DNA of 52,922 bases from Pseudomonadota bacterium (GTDB lineage Bacteria > Pseudomonadota > Gammaproteobacteria > Steroidobacterales > Steroidobacteraceae), in contig JAJYLP010000012.1 in assembly GCA_021787615.1 (NCBI GenBank), positions 1-52,922 of the forward strand, given 5' to 3'. A program made the translations under genes and the position numbers. Positions within the stretch are counted from its first letter, which is position 1; each line of letters opens with the position of its first letter. Positions 18,143 through 28,467 of the stretch are shown here, in pieces. The notes below the pieces were generated by a model, which was not told the DNA's origin, searched no databases, and saw only the letters and a program-made list of their open reading frames with translations.

Positions 18143-18889
18143 ATGACTCAACATGAGCCGCTCCCGCCGGCCGGTCCCGGCCAATCCGCCGCCGCTCCCG
18201 CGGCGCAGGCTGATGCGGGGTTCGGCCCGCCGCAACGGCCGAGTGTGCGGCCGATGATGCTCGAGATGGCGATCGATGCGGGCATTCCGTTCGGCTGTTA
18301 CTGGCTCTCGATGCACTACCTCTCGCGCTCCGAGGTCCTCGCGCTGCTGGTGGCGAGCATCTTCCCCACCCTGAAGAGTCTCTACGGGGTGCTGCGCCGC
18401 CGCGCGCGCGATCCCATCAGTGTGCTCATACTCGCCGGCCTGCTTTTTGGGCTCGCGGCCCTGCTGGTCGGCGGCGGCGCGAAGCTGCTGCTGATCCGCG
18501 AATCGCTGTTCACCGGGGCGTTCGGCCTCGCCTGCCTCGTCTCGCTGCTCTCGCGCTCGCGGCGCCCGGTGATGTTCTATTTCGGGCGGTTCTTCGCTGC
18601 CGGCAGCGATCCGGTCCGGCGCGCGCGCTTCGATCAGCTCTGGCAGTACGCGAGCTTTCGCCGCGTGCAGCGCATCATGACGCTGGTGTGGGGACTGGTG
18701 TTTGTCGGGGAATTCACGGTGCGCGTCGTGTTGATCTATACGGTCTCCCCCGCGACGGTTCTGGCCGTCTCGCCCATCGTTCTCGGCTCAGCGACGCTGC
18801 TCACGGTGCTGTGGACGGTCCGCTACGCGGCCCGCGCGCGCAAAGCAGGCGCCGCGGCCGGCATGCAGGCGTCGACTCAGGGTCTTTGA
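18143..18889 (+). CDS. VC0807-family integral membrane protein
   Basis: 248 residues with a Pro/Ala-rich N-terminal ~40 and then five or six hydrophobic segments (about 50-70, 85-100, 110-130, 135-150, 190-210, 215-235). MLEMAIDAGIPFGCYWL, FPTLKSLYGVLRRRARDPIS and RRPVMFYFGRFFAAG are characteristic of VC0807-like proteins, whose function is unknown. ATG 18143 has AGGAG at 18131-18135. It begins 10 bp after the end of the frameshifted Rieske gene, so the two probably formed a transcription unit. Confidence 0.75.
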   Translation: MTQHEPLPPAGPGQSAAAPAAQADAGFGPPQRPSVRPMMLEMAIDAGIPFGCYWLSMHYLSRSEVLALLVASIFPTLKSLYGVLRRRARDPISVLILAGLLFGLAALLVGGGAKLLLIRESLFTGAFGLACLVSLLSRSRRPVMFYFGRFFAAGSDPVRRARFDQLWQYASFRRVQRIMTLVWGLVFVGEFTVRVVLIYTVSPATVLAVSPIVLGSATLLTVLWTVRYAARARKAGAAAGMQASTQGL

Positions 18890-19338
18890 CCTCTCGGGGT
18901 GCGCAGCGGCAAGACGGCAGAGCCCCGGGGATCGGTCGCCCGGCGTCGGCGAGGCCGGCGACAGAGAATCCGGGATCCCCGGGAGCCGACGCCGTGCCCT
19001 CGAGCTGCGGCGTCCGATATTGCCGAGAAGCCCCGTGATTGTTTGTCTGAGTCGCCAGACGTGAGACACTACGGGCTCGCCAATGGATGTCCCGAGCATG
19101 CCCAGCGACCATCGGCCCAAACGTATTCTGAGCGCCGCACGTGGGCTGAACCCGAGCGGGGGTCATTGTGGCCGCAAACGGTAGGCCGCCAAATCGCCTG
19201 GCGCGTGAAGCCCCTGCGCTCGCTCAATGGGCGTGCTTGAGCGCCTGTCAGCCGCGGCAGAGGTGCAAGGCGCGGTCGTGGGGACTGCATGAGCAGAATC
19301 GCGACGGGCGCAGCCGCAGCGGACCAGGCAGTCGCTGA
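18890..19338. other. Gene-free stretch with a structured 5' portion
   Basis: About 450 bp between the VC0807-type gene and the DOMON-like gene. The first 100 bp hold the inverted repeats listed separately. In the remaining 350 bp I recognise no gene on either strand; short open frames there show no family motifs. The base composition is slightly less GC-rich than the flanks between 19020 and 19200, so it may be decayed coding sequence, but I cannot name it. Confidence 0.5.
18924..18993 (+). repeat. Nested and mutually exclusive inverted repeats
   Basis: Outer arms CCCGGGGATC (18924-18933) and GATCCCCGGG (18974-18983) pair perfectly over 10 bp. Inside, GTCGCCCGGC (18935-18944) pairs with GCCGGCGAC (18954-18962) apart from one bulge. 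GGCGTCGGC (18942-18950) can instead pair over 9 bp with GCCGACGCC (18985-18993), which would break the inner stem and clash with the outer one. It begins 35 bp after the stop of the membrane protein. There is no T-run, so it is not an ordinary Rho-independent terminator. Confidence 0.7.
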
Positions 19339-19947
19339 ATGAGAGCCGACCCGCACGAGGCTCGTCTTGGCGATGGGTCACGCGTTCGCCTCGTCCCCCA
19401 TGCGGATTCCGCCTGCGCAGCGGTGCACTCGCTCGAGGCCCGGGTGCAGGCGCTGCGCCCGGGCGTGATGGGTGTTGAGTTCACGCTGACGGGCGAGCTG
19501 CGCTCGGTCCGCATTCCGCCGCCCGGCCCCGCGGAACGCGCCGGCGAGTTGTGGCGGCACACGTGTTTCGAGGCGTTCGTGCGGCGTGACGACGTGCCCG
19601 GCTACCTCGAATTCAACTTCTCGCCCTCGGGGGCGTGGCAGGCCTATCACTTCATCGGCTACCGGCAGGATCGGCTGCCGGCGCTGCTGCCTTCGCCGCC
19701 TCAGGTCACCGTCGGCCACCGGGAGCGCGCCGGGAACGCGGCGGGCGCGGACGATGCGCTCGTCCTCGAGGCGCTGGTCCATCTGCCGGCGCCCTTCAGC
19801 GCTGCGCCGCAGGGGCTTCGCCTGGCCTTGAGCGCCGTCGTGGAGCAGCAGACCGGCAGCCTGTCATACTGGGCCCTGCGGCATGCGCCGGGGCGGCCGG
19901 ATTTCCATCATCCGAACGCGTTCGCGCTGACGCTGGCGGCGAGGTGA
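19339..19947 (+). CDS. DOMON-like domain protein
   Basis: A 202-residue cytoplasmic protein of the DOMON-like (murB-associated) type. Recognisable parts are LWRHTCFEAFVRR near residue 72, YLEFNFSPSGAWQAYHFIGYR, the LEALVHLP strand and the C-terminal GSLSYWALRHAPGRPDFHHPNAF. The domain is a beta-sandwich related to haem- or sugar-binding DOMON domains; the role of this stand-alone form is unknown to me. It precedes the NamZ-type gene by 35 bp on the same strand, suggesting a joint role in handling cell-wall sugars; that is inference. ATG 19339 has no good ribosome-binding site, so the true start could be a little downstream. Confidence 0.75.
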   Translation: MRADPHEARLGDGSRVRLVPHADSACAAVHSLEARVQALRPGVMGVEFTLTGELRSVRIPPPGPAERAGELWRHTCFEAFVRRDDVPGYLEFNFSPSGAWQAYHFIGYRQDRLPALLPSPPQVTVGHRERAGNAAGADDALVLEALVHLPAPFSAAPQGLRLALSAVVEQQTGSLSYWALRHAPGRPDFHHPNAFALTLAAR

Positions 19948-19982
19948 CCTCGCCCATCGCCCGTCACCGGCCCTGATTCACC

Positions 19983-21188
19983 ATGAAATTCGGCATCGAT
20001 CGCCTGCTCACCGAGCCGGCCCTGCGCAAGCCGCTGGCGGGCCGGCGCCTCGCGCTGCTGGCGCATCCGGCCTCGGTGACGCGCGGCCTGACGCACAGCC
20101 TGGATGCGCTGGCCGCACTCGGGGAGCTGCGCCTGACCGCCGCCTTCGGTCCGCAGCACGGGCTGCGCGGGGACAAGCAGGACAACATGGTGGAGTCGGC
20201 GGACTTCACCGATCCGGCGCACGGCATTGCGGTGTTCAGCCTGTATGGGCCGGTGCGCCGGCCGACGGACGCCATGATGGACACCTTCGATGTGCTGCTG
20301 GTCGATCTGCAGGACCTCGGCTGCCGCGTCTACACCTTCGTGACCACCCTGCGCTATGTGCTCGAGGCGTGCGCCCGGCACCGCAAGAGCGTGTGGGTGC
20401 TCGATCGGCCCAACCCCATCGGCCGGCCGGTCGAGGGGCTGACGCTGCGGCCCGGCGGTGAGAGTTTCGTCGGCGCCGCGCCGATGCCCATGCGCCACGG
20501 CATGACGCTCGGGGAGCTGGCGCGCTGGTTCGTGCAGACCCTGAGCCTCGATGTGGAATGCCAGGTCGTCACGCTCGAGGGGTGGAACCCGCACGCCGCG
20601 CCCGGCTACGGCTGGCCGCTCGGCGAGCGCACCTGGGTCAACCCCAGCCCCAACGCCCCGAATCTCTTCATGGCGCGCTGTTATCCCGGCACGGTGATGC
20701 TCGAGGGCACGACCCTCTCGGAGGGCCGCGGCACGACCCGGCCGCTCGAGCTGTTCGGCGCGCCGGACCTGGACGTCCCGGCGCTGCTCGCCGCGATGCA
20801 TACCCTGGCGCCGGCCTGGCTGCGCGGCTGCCATGCGCGGCCCTGCTGGTTCGAGCCGACGTTTCACAAGCACGCCGGAACGCTGTGCGCCGGGGTGCAG
20901 GTGCACGTGGAGGACCCGGTGCACTACGATCACCGGGCGTTCCGGCCGTGGCGGCTGATGGCGCTCGCGCTCAAGGCGCTGCGCCGGCTGCGGCCCGACT
21001 ACCCGCTGTGGCGCGACTTCCCCTATGAGTACGAGCGCGGGCGATTGGCCATCGACGTCATCAACGGCGGCGAGGCGCTGCGTCGCTGGGTGGATGACCG
21101 GGCCGCCACCCCCCACGATCTCGATGTGCTGGCCGCGGCCGATGAGGCCGCATGGCAGGATGCGCGGCGGCCTTTTCTGATATACTGA
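19983..21188 (+). CDS. DUF1343/NamZ-type exo-beta-N-acetylmuramidase-like protein
   Basis: 401 residues matching DUF1343. Signatures are [31 protein letters not shown] near residue 58, [58 protein letters not shown] and [20 protein letters not shown]. The founding enzyme NamZ of Bacillus removes N-acetylmuramic acid from the non-reducing end of peptidoglycan fragments. This copy has no signal peptide, so it would act in the cytoplasm, presumably on imported muropeptide sugars. The conserved motifs make the family sure; the exact activity is transferred from the family. It follows the DOMON-like gene. Confidence 0.85.
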   Translation: MKFGIDRLLTEPALRKPLAGRRLALLAHPASVTRGLTHSLDALAALGELRLTAAFGPQHGLRGDKQDNMVESADFTDPAHGIAVFSLYGPVRRPTDAMMDTFDVLLVDLQDLGCRVYTFVTTLRYVLEACARHRKSVWVLDRPNPIGRPVEGLTLRPGGESFVGAAPMPMRHGMTLGELARWFVQTLSLDVECQVVTLEGWNPHAAPGYGWPLGERTWVNPSPNAPNLFMARCYPGTVMLEGTTLSEGRGTTRPLELFGAPDLDVPALLAAMHTLAPAWLRGCHARPCWFEPTFHKHAGTLCAGVQVHVEDPVHYDHRAFRPWRLMALALKALRRLRPDYPLWRDFPYEYERGRLAIDVINGGEALRRWVDDRAATPHDLDVLAAADEAAWQDARRPFLIY

Positions 21189-21340
21189 TATTATTCAAGG
21201 AGTTGCCGGCCAGGCCCGCGGCCTGGCTCGCGGCGACCGCGCATCGGCGCGGCACCGCGCGGCGATCGCTTACCTGCTCGTTTCGGACCGCCGCGCGCGC
21301 TCCCTTTGCCACCGGCGCATCGCGCCGCTCTGCTGACCTT

Positions 21341-23485
<2,145 letters not shown>

Positions 23486-23501
23486 ACACGAGACGGCTCC
23501 C

Positions 23502-24197
23502 GTGCACGCCCCGAATCCCCTCGATCGTCCCGTCTGGGCCACCCTCACCACGCATCACGCCGCGATTGCCGCCGGCGGCGCGCGGGCGCGGCGCTTCCTG
23601 CCCGAATACAACGTGTTCGCCTCGCCGCGCGATGAGTCGGAGCCGGCGCTCGATGCCCTGACGGCGCTGGTCGCGCCCGGCGAGCGCGTCTGTGTCATTC
23701 AGGCGCTGCCGGTCGCCGTGCCGCCGGGGCTGATCCTGGAGCAGTCGCTGCAGGGTGTGCAGATGGTCGCGACGCGCCCGCTCAGCGAACAGGCGGGCGC
23801 GGAGACGATCCTGCCCCTCACCGAGGCCGATGCGGCGGAGATGTTCGCGCTCGCGCGGCTCACCGAGCCGGGTCCGTTCGCGCCGCGCACGCACACCTTG
23901 GGACGGTTCCTCGGCATGCGCATCGACGGGCGGCTCGCGGCCATGGCCGGGGAGCGGTTCCGCTTCCCGGGGTACACCGAGGTGAGCGCGGTGTGCACGC
24001 ATCCGGACTTCCGTGGCCGCGGCTTCGCGCGCCGGCTGACAGCCGCGGTCGCCGTCGCGATCCAGGAGCGCGGCGAGCAGGCATTCCTGCAGGCCTGGAA
24101 GACCAACACCCCGGCCATCACGCTGTATCGCTCGCTCGGCTTCGAGATCCGCGCCGAGATGAACGTGCGGGTGTTGCAGCGGCCGGAGCCGGGCTGA
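23502..24197 (+). CDS. GNAT-family N-acetyltransferase (FR47-like)
   Basis: 231 residues. The C-terminal half is a GNAT fold with the acetyl-CoA loop [14 protein letters not shown] near residue 167 (R/Q-x-x-G-x-G/A type) followed by [27 protein letters not shown], the typical beta-strand-helix ending of FR47-like members. The N-terminal half ([30 protein letters not shown]) is a weaker second GNAT-like half. The start is GTG 23502; the open frame extends upstream inside ygiQ but without family similarity. Probably co-transcribed with ygiQ. Substrate unknown. Confidence 0.8.
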   Translation: MHAPNPLDRPVWATLTTHHAAIAAGGARARRFLPEYNVFASPRDESEPALDALTALVAPGERVCVIQALPVAVPPGLILEQSLQGVQMVATRPLSEQAGAETILPLTEADAAEMFALARLTEPGPFAPRTHTLGRFLGMRIDGRLAAMAGERFRFPGYTEVSAVCTHPDFRGRGFARRLTAAVAVAIQERGEQAFLQAWKTNTPAITLYRSLGFEIRAEMNVRVLQRPEPG

Positions 24198-24545
24198 CCG
24201 GACCGGGGATTTCAGGCGGGCGCAGCGCCGAGAGGGACGGCTCCCGATCGACAGTCGCTCTGCGCGACGGCACAACGGCTCGGTCAACTCGCTCCATGGC
24301 GGATCTTCCCGCCCAGGCGCTGCGTCAATGGACAGTCGGCTGCACCCGCGGGAGCGTCAGCCTCCTATGTCGCCGTGCGCACGCCGCCAGTGCCAACTCA
24401 TCCGTCCATCGGCGGCTGGTGCGTGCGTGCGCGGAAGCTCCCGGTTAACACACCCTGACACGCCTTCCCGCCCACGTTCACACACCCCGCTTGGCGGTGG
24501 GGCGCGTGTTGAGCTCCGCCGCAGACCCCGCCGAAGGAGATCAAC
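24198..24545. other. Intergenic stretch without a recognisable gene
   Basis: About 350 bp. I find no gene or RNA family. AAGGAGA at 24533-24539 is a good ribosome-binding site for the gene starting at 24546, so the end of this stretch is its leader. Confidence 0.5.
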
Positions 24546-24967
24546 ATGCCTGCGCATCTTCGTGACGCCGACATCGAGCGCATCGCGCGCGGCCTCACCG
24601 ACCGCACGCTGCCGAAAGCCGACTGGACGCACGCCGCCGCCGCGCTGTGGCTGCTGCGCGAGCGAGGGTTGAGCGCCTGCCTGCAGGAGATGCCGGGGCT
24701 GATCCGCGCCCGCAACGCAGCGACCGGCGTGCCGCGCACGGACACCGCGGCTACCATGCGACGATCACGGTCGCCTCGCTGCGCGCCGGCGAGGCTTGGC
24801 TCGCCGCGAGTGCGCATCTGTCGCTGTCGGCTGCGCTCGGGGAGCTGCTCGGCAGCGAATACGGCCGCTGCCACTGGCCGCTCGCGCACTGGTCGAAGGC
24901 ATCGCTCTGCTCGGTCGCGGCCCGCCGCGCCTGGGTCGACCCCGATTTGCGGCCGCTGCCGTTCTGA
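24546..24967 (+). pseudogene. Conserved hypothetical protein, frameshifted
   Basis: From ATG 24546 (ribosome-binding site AAGGAGA) the frame encodes DADIERIARGLTDRTLPKADWTHAAAALWLLRERGL and EMPGLIRARNAATGVPRTDT. Immediately after, near 24750, sequence that reads as its continuation lies in the -1 frame: GYHATITVASLRAGEAWLAA, LGSEYGRCHWPLAHWS and ARRAWVDPDLRPLPF, ending at TGA 24967. Restoring one base between the codons for TDT and GYH joins the two into ~140 residues. I know this pattern (WTHAA, MPGLIR, GYH-x-TIT, LPF end) from uncharacterised bacterial proteins but can name no function. A single-base deletion or a sequencing error is the cause. Confidence 0.6.
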
Positions 24968-25126
24968 GACTCATCCCCTCGCGGGCGGCGCGGGTTGCGG
25001 GCCTTGAGATGCGGGGCGAGAATGACCCCGGGGGGGCGGCACGGGCGATGTCTGCCGCGCCGGGCGCTGCGCGCCACGGGGCGGCGGGCCCGGCCTGACC
25101 GGATTGCGCAGCACAAAAGGCGAATC

Positions 25127-27139
25127 ATGAACAGCGGCACGATACTGACGATTGCAGCAGCGGCGGCGCTCTGCGCCGGCCACATGGGGCGCGCCTCGGC
25201 GCGCGAGTTCCAGCTGAAGGACCTGCGCCGCATCGTCACGCTGAGCGATCCGCGCATTGCGCCCGACGGGCGCCACATCGCCGTCGTGGTCTCCAGGCCC
25301 GACTGGAAGAGCGACAAGCCCGATCAGCAGATCGCTCTCGTCGAGGTGGCGAGCGGCACGCTGCGGCCGTTGACCCGGTACCGCAAGGACGTGCACTCGC
25401 CGCGCTGGTCGCCCGGCGGTCGGCGTCTCGCCTTCATCGCGCGCGGGCCCGCCGCCAAGGGCGCAGCGGGCAAGCCCCGCAAGGCGCACGATCAGGTGTT
25501 CGTGATGCCCATGGGCGGCGGTGACGCGCTGCGCGTGACCGACGCCAAGCGCGGGGTCATCTCGTTCGCGTGGAGCCCCGACGGCGCGCGCATCGCCTAC
25601 ATCGCCAAGAACGAGCACCCGAACGAAAAGGCGCTCAAGGCGCACGACAACGTCTTTCGGGTCACCGACAACAATTTCATGGTGCATGGTGATGCGGCGC
25701 GCTCGCAGCTGTGGGTCGTGCCGAGCGCGGGCGGCAAGGCAATGCGCCTGACCGACGGCAAGTTCAGTCTCGACACCGATCAGCAGGATCCGCAGCCCGC
25801 GCCGGCCTGGAGCCCGCACGGCCGCTCCATCGCCTTCGCCCGCTTCCCCGATCCGTTCTGGGCGCTGTCGTTCAAATCGGTGATCGACAGCGTCGGCTCC
25901 ACGGGTGGTGCGCCCGCCACGCTCGTGCCGCTGCAGGGCTCGGTGATGATGCATTACGCGCCAACCGGCGGCGCCCTCGCGTTCATGCGGCCCCGCAACG
26001 GCGATGAGAACAACGGCAACGCGGTCTACATCAAGGAGGGCGACAGGACCTTCGATGCGACTCGTGCGCTGGCGCGCAACGTCGATACGTACGCCTGGCT
26101 GCCGGGCGGGCGCAGCCTGCTGCTCACGGGCGAGGACGGCACCCGCTCGGTCATGTGGCGCCAGCCCCTCGCAGGCGCGGCCCGGCAGCTCGACCTCGCG
26201 GGCGTCGATGTCGTCAGTCAGCCGAGTGTCTCCGCGCACGGCGTGATCGCCTTCATCGGCCGCACGCCGATGCACGCCGATGAGCTCTACGTGATGGCCT
26301 CGAGCTCCGCCGCGCCGCGCCGGCTGACCGACCTCAACGGCTTCCTCGATGGGCTCTCGCTGGGACGGACCGCAGCGATCCACTGGCGGGGACCGAACGG
26401 ATTCCATGAGGACGGCGTGCTCACGTATCCGCCGCACGACCAGACGGGCCGCAAATATCCCCTGGTGCTGCTGATTCACGGCGGGCCGGAAGGGGCCTCC
26501 ACCGCAGCGTTCTCCTCGCTCGCGCAGCTGCTCGCGGCGGCGGATTTCGTGGTGTTCCAGCCCAACTACCGCGGCAGCACCAATCTCGGCGACGCCTATC
26601 AGCACGCCATCTACCGGGACACCGGCGCCGGTCCGGGCAAGGACGTCATGGCGGGCCTCGCCGCGGTCGAGAAGCTCGGCATCGTCGATCGCCGCCGCAT
26701 CGGGGTGAGCGGCTGGTCCTACGGCGGCTACATGACCGACTGGCTGACCGGGCACTATCCGCGGGTGTGGAAGGCGGCCGTCGCCGGCGCGGCGCTCAAC
26801 GACTGGGTCATGGACTACACCATCGCCTACTACCAGCAGGGCGATGTGTATTTCTTCGGCGGCTCGCCCTGGGCGCGCAAGGACTACCGCATCTGGCGGG
26901 CGCAGTCCCCGATCGCCTACGCGCTCAACGTCAAGGCGCCGACGCTCATCATGGGAGACGTCTTCGATCCCAACGTGCCGCTGGTCAACAGCTACGAGTG
27001 GTACCACGCGCTGCGCGACAACGGCGTGACGGTGAAGTTCTACGCCTACCCCGCGCACACCCACTTCCCCTCGGACATCGTCCGCCAGAGCGACGTGTTC
27101 CGCCGTTGGGTCGGGTGGATGAAGCACTACCTGAAATGA
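25127..27139 (+). CDS. Secreted S9-family peptidase (acylaminoacyl-peptidase/dipeptidyl type)
   Basis: 670 residues. Residues 1-25 (MNSGTILTIAAAAALCAGHMG, ending ASA) are a signal peptide, so it acts outside the cytoplasmic membrane. Residues ~30-400 carry TolB/WD-like beta-propeller repeats (PRWSPGGRRLAFIA, FAWSPDGARIAYIA, PAWSPHGRSIAFAR). The alpha/beta-hydrolase domain follows from ~430 with the oxyanion HGGPEG, nucleophile Ser531 in GWSYGG, Asp614 in DVFDPNVP and His646 in AHTHF, the complete prolyl-oligopeptidase triad. Such enzymes trim short peptides. ATG 25127 follows AAAAGG. Its stop overlaps the next gene's ATG (ATGA), so the acetyltransferase is coupled to it. Confidence 0.9.
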   Translation: MNSGTILTIAAAAALCAGHMGRASAREFQLKDLRRIVTLSDPRIAPDGRHIAVVVSRPDWKSDKPDQQIALVEVASGTLRPLTRYRKDVHSPRWSPGGRRLAFIARGPAAKGAAGKPRKAHDQVFVMPMGGGDALRVTDAKRGVISFAWSPDGARIAYIAKNEHPNEKALKAHDNVFRVTDNNFMVHGDAARSQLWVVPSAGGKAMRLTDGKFSLDTDQQDPQPAPAWSPHGRSIAFARFPDPFWALSFKSVIDSVGSTGGAPATLVPLQGSVMMHYAPTGGALAFMRPRNGDENNGNAVYIKEGDRTFDATRALARNVDTYAWLPGGRSLLLTGEDGTRSVMWRQPLAGAARQLDLAGVDVVSQPSVSAHGVIAFIGRTPMHADELYVMASSSAAPRRLTDLNGFLDGLSLGRTAAIHWRGPNGFHEDGVLTYPPHDQTGRKYPLVLLIHGGPEGASTAAFSSLAQLLAAADFVVFQPNYRGSTNLGDAYQHAIYRDTGAGPGKDVMAGLAAVEKLGIVDRRRIGVSGWSYGGYMTDWLTGHYPRVWKAAVAGAALNDWVMDYTIAYYQQGDVYFFGGSPWARKDYRIWRAQSPIAYALNVKAPTLIMGDVFDPNVPLVNSYEWYHALRDNGVTVKFYAYPAHTHFPSDIVRQSDVFRRWVGWMKHYLK

Positions 27140-27633
27140 GCGAGGAGGCTGCGCCGGCGCTGCGCATCAGGGCGGCGCGCGAGTCCGACGCCGCGGAGCT
27201 TGCGCGGCTCTCGGCGCAGCTCGGCTACCCGGCCGATGCCCGGGTGATGATCGCGCGCCTGGCGCAGATCGGCGCGCGCACGGATCAGGCCGTGTTCGTG
27301 GCGGAGGACGCCGCCGCAGACGCTCAGGCGGCGGGCGACCCTGCGGGCCGGCCGCCGGCGCTGCGGGGTTGGATACACGTGGCGTACGGGATGCGGCTCG
27401 AGTCCGGCGAGAGCGCCGAAATCGTCGGGCTCGTGGTGGATTGCGGGATGCGCCGCGGCGGCGTGGGCCGGCAATTGGTCGAGGCCGCCGAGCGGTGGAG
27501 CCGGGCGGCGGGGCTGGAGCGGATCGTGGTGCGCTCGAACGCGGCGCGCACGGAGGCTCATTCCTTTTATCCGGCGCTCGGTTACGTCCTGACCAAGACG
27601 CAGCGCGTGTACGGCAGGCCGCTCGCCGGCTGA
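27136..27633 (+). CDS. GNAT-family N-acetyltransferase
   Basis: 165 residues spanning a single GNAT domain: RIRAARESDAAELARLSAQLGYP at the N-terminus, the strand EIVGLVVDCGMRRGGVGRQLVEAAERW with the acetyl-CoA loop (RRGGVG), and RIVVRSNAARTEAHSFYPALGYVLTKTQRVY at the end. ATG 27136 overlaps the peptidase stop by ATGA. Substrate unknown; coupling to a secreted peptidase might suggest work on amino acids or peptides released by it, but this is speculation. Confidence 0.82.
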   Translation: MSEEAAPALRIRAARESDAAELARLSAQLGYPADARVMIARLAQIGARTDQAVFVAEDAAADAQAAGDPAGRPPALRGWIHVAYGMRLESGESAEIVGLVVDCGMRRGGVGRQLVEAAERWSRAAGLERIVVRSNAARTEAHSFYPALGYVLTKTQRVYGRPLAG

Positions 27634-27820
27634 TGCCGCGCTGCGCCCCGGGTGCCGGGGCCCGGCGCTAGGGGAAAACCACACTGTCGGGTGCTCATCG
27701 CGCGGCTTAAGGTGCTGCAGGTCGGGGTTCTCGCCGAGGTGTGCTGATGCGACCCAAACGATCGGCGCCGGGGCCGGCCGCGCCGCGGCTGCGCAGCGCG
27801 CAATCTGCCGATCCGCGCCC

Positions 27821-28083
27821 GTGCGGCGGATCTACGTCGCCGACGTCGAGCGGCTCGTGCACACGCGCGGCTTTCGGGAGCCGGGCCTGCGCGATCCGCA
27901 GGTGCAGCGCGCGTACTGCTACGGGGACACGGGCCTCATCGCCGCCACCGTGTATCGGTTCGCCGCGGCCACGGGGTCTGCGGCGTGGTTGCACAATTGC
28001 GACCGCGCGAGGCTCACGGCGGCTGCCGCTGCGCGAGGGGCAGCGCGTACGGTTCGCGCAGGCGGCGGGCTCTCCGCCGCAGC
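27821..28083 (+). pseudogene. Nitroreductase C-terminal remnant, frameshifted
   Basis: The frame at 27821 reads RRIYVADVERL, then RAYCYGDTGLIAATVYRFAAATGSAAWLHNCDRARL, the C-terminal half of a nitroreductase (VYVAD, DTGLI-x-x-NVY, LAA/W). Near 28020 the similarity moves to another frame, LPLREGQRVRFAQAAGSP, the usual last strand of the family. The flavin-binding N-terminal half is absent; the 190 bp before it (27634-27820) contain nothing I can identify. So this is a truncated and frameshifted remnant. Assignment rests on motif memory only. Confidence 0.6.
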
Positions 28084-28093
28084 GGCCCCGCCG

Positions 28094-28386
28094 ATGCGAC
28101 TCCCCGGCAATACGGTGCTGATCGCCGGTGGCGGCAGCGGGCTCGCCCTGGCCGAGAAGTTCCTGCAGCACGGCAGCGAGGTGATCATCTGCCGCAGCGG
28201 CGGACCTCTGGAGGCCGCGCGCGCCGGCCGCGGCGGCAGATCGACCTGGAGCCCGCAGAGTTCGCCGCGGTGATGATGGGCGATCTCGAGGCGGATGGTG
28301 CGCAGATCGGCTACCGGTTCAGCGCCGAGCTCACCCGCGCCTGGCGCACCGAGATCGGCCGCCGGTTCGAGCAGATGAACGGCCCG
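28094..28386 (+). pseudogene. Short-chain dehydrogenase (DltE-like) remnant with internal deletion
   Basis: ATG 28094 begins MRLPGNTVLIAGGGSGLALAEKFLQHGSEVIICR, an SDR start in which the NAD-binding TGGGSGIG has lost its last two residues and Thr is Ala. After about 45 residues the sequence jumps, in a different frame, to an SDR C-terminus (LEPAEFAAVMMGDLEADGAQIGYRFSAE, then RAWRTEIGRRFEQMNG). The whole catalytic middle with Tyr-x3-Lys is missing. It adjoins the nitroreductase remnant, so a short oxidoreductase cluster seems to have decayed here. Confidence 0.65.
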
Positions 28387-28467
28387 TGGTCGAGCGGCTC
28401 GCCGATCGGCAGGCCGGGGCGCTGTGCGGCGGGTTGCCGCCTGCGGCAGCGCGAGGATAATGCAGTC

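Noticed and set aside
19069-19381. Short minus-strand frames in the gap before the DOMON-like gene
   Set aside because: No recognisable motif, no ribosome-binding site and no supporting context; possibly decayed sequence, but nothing can be claimed.
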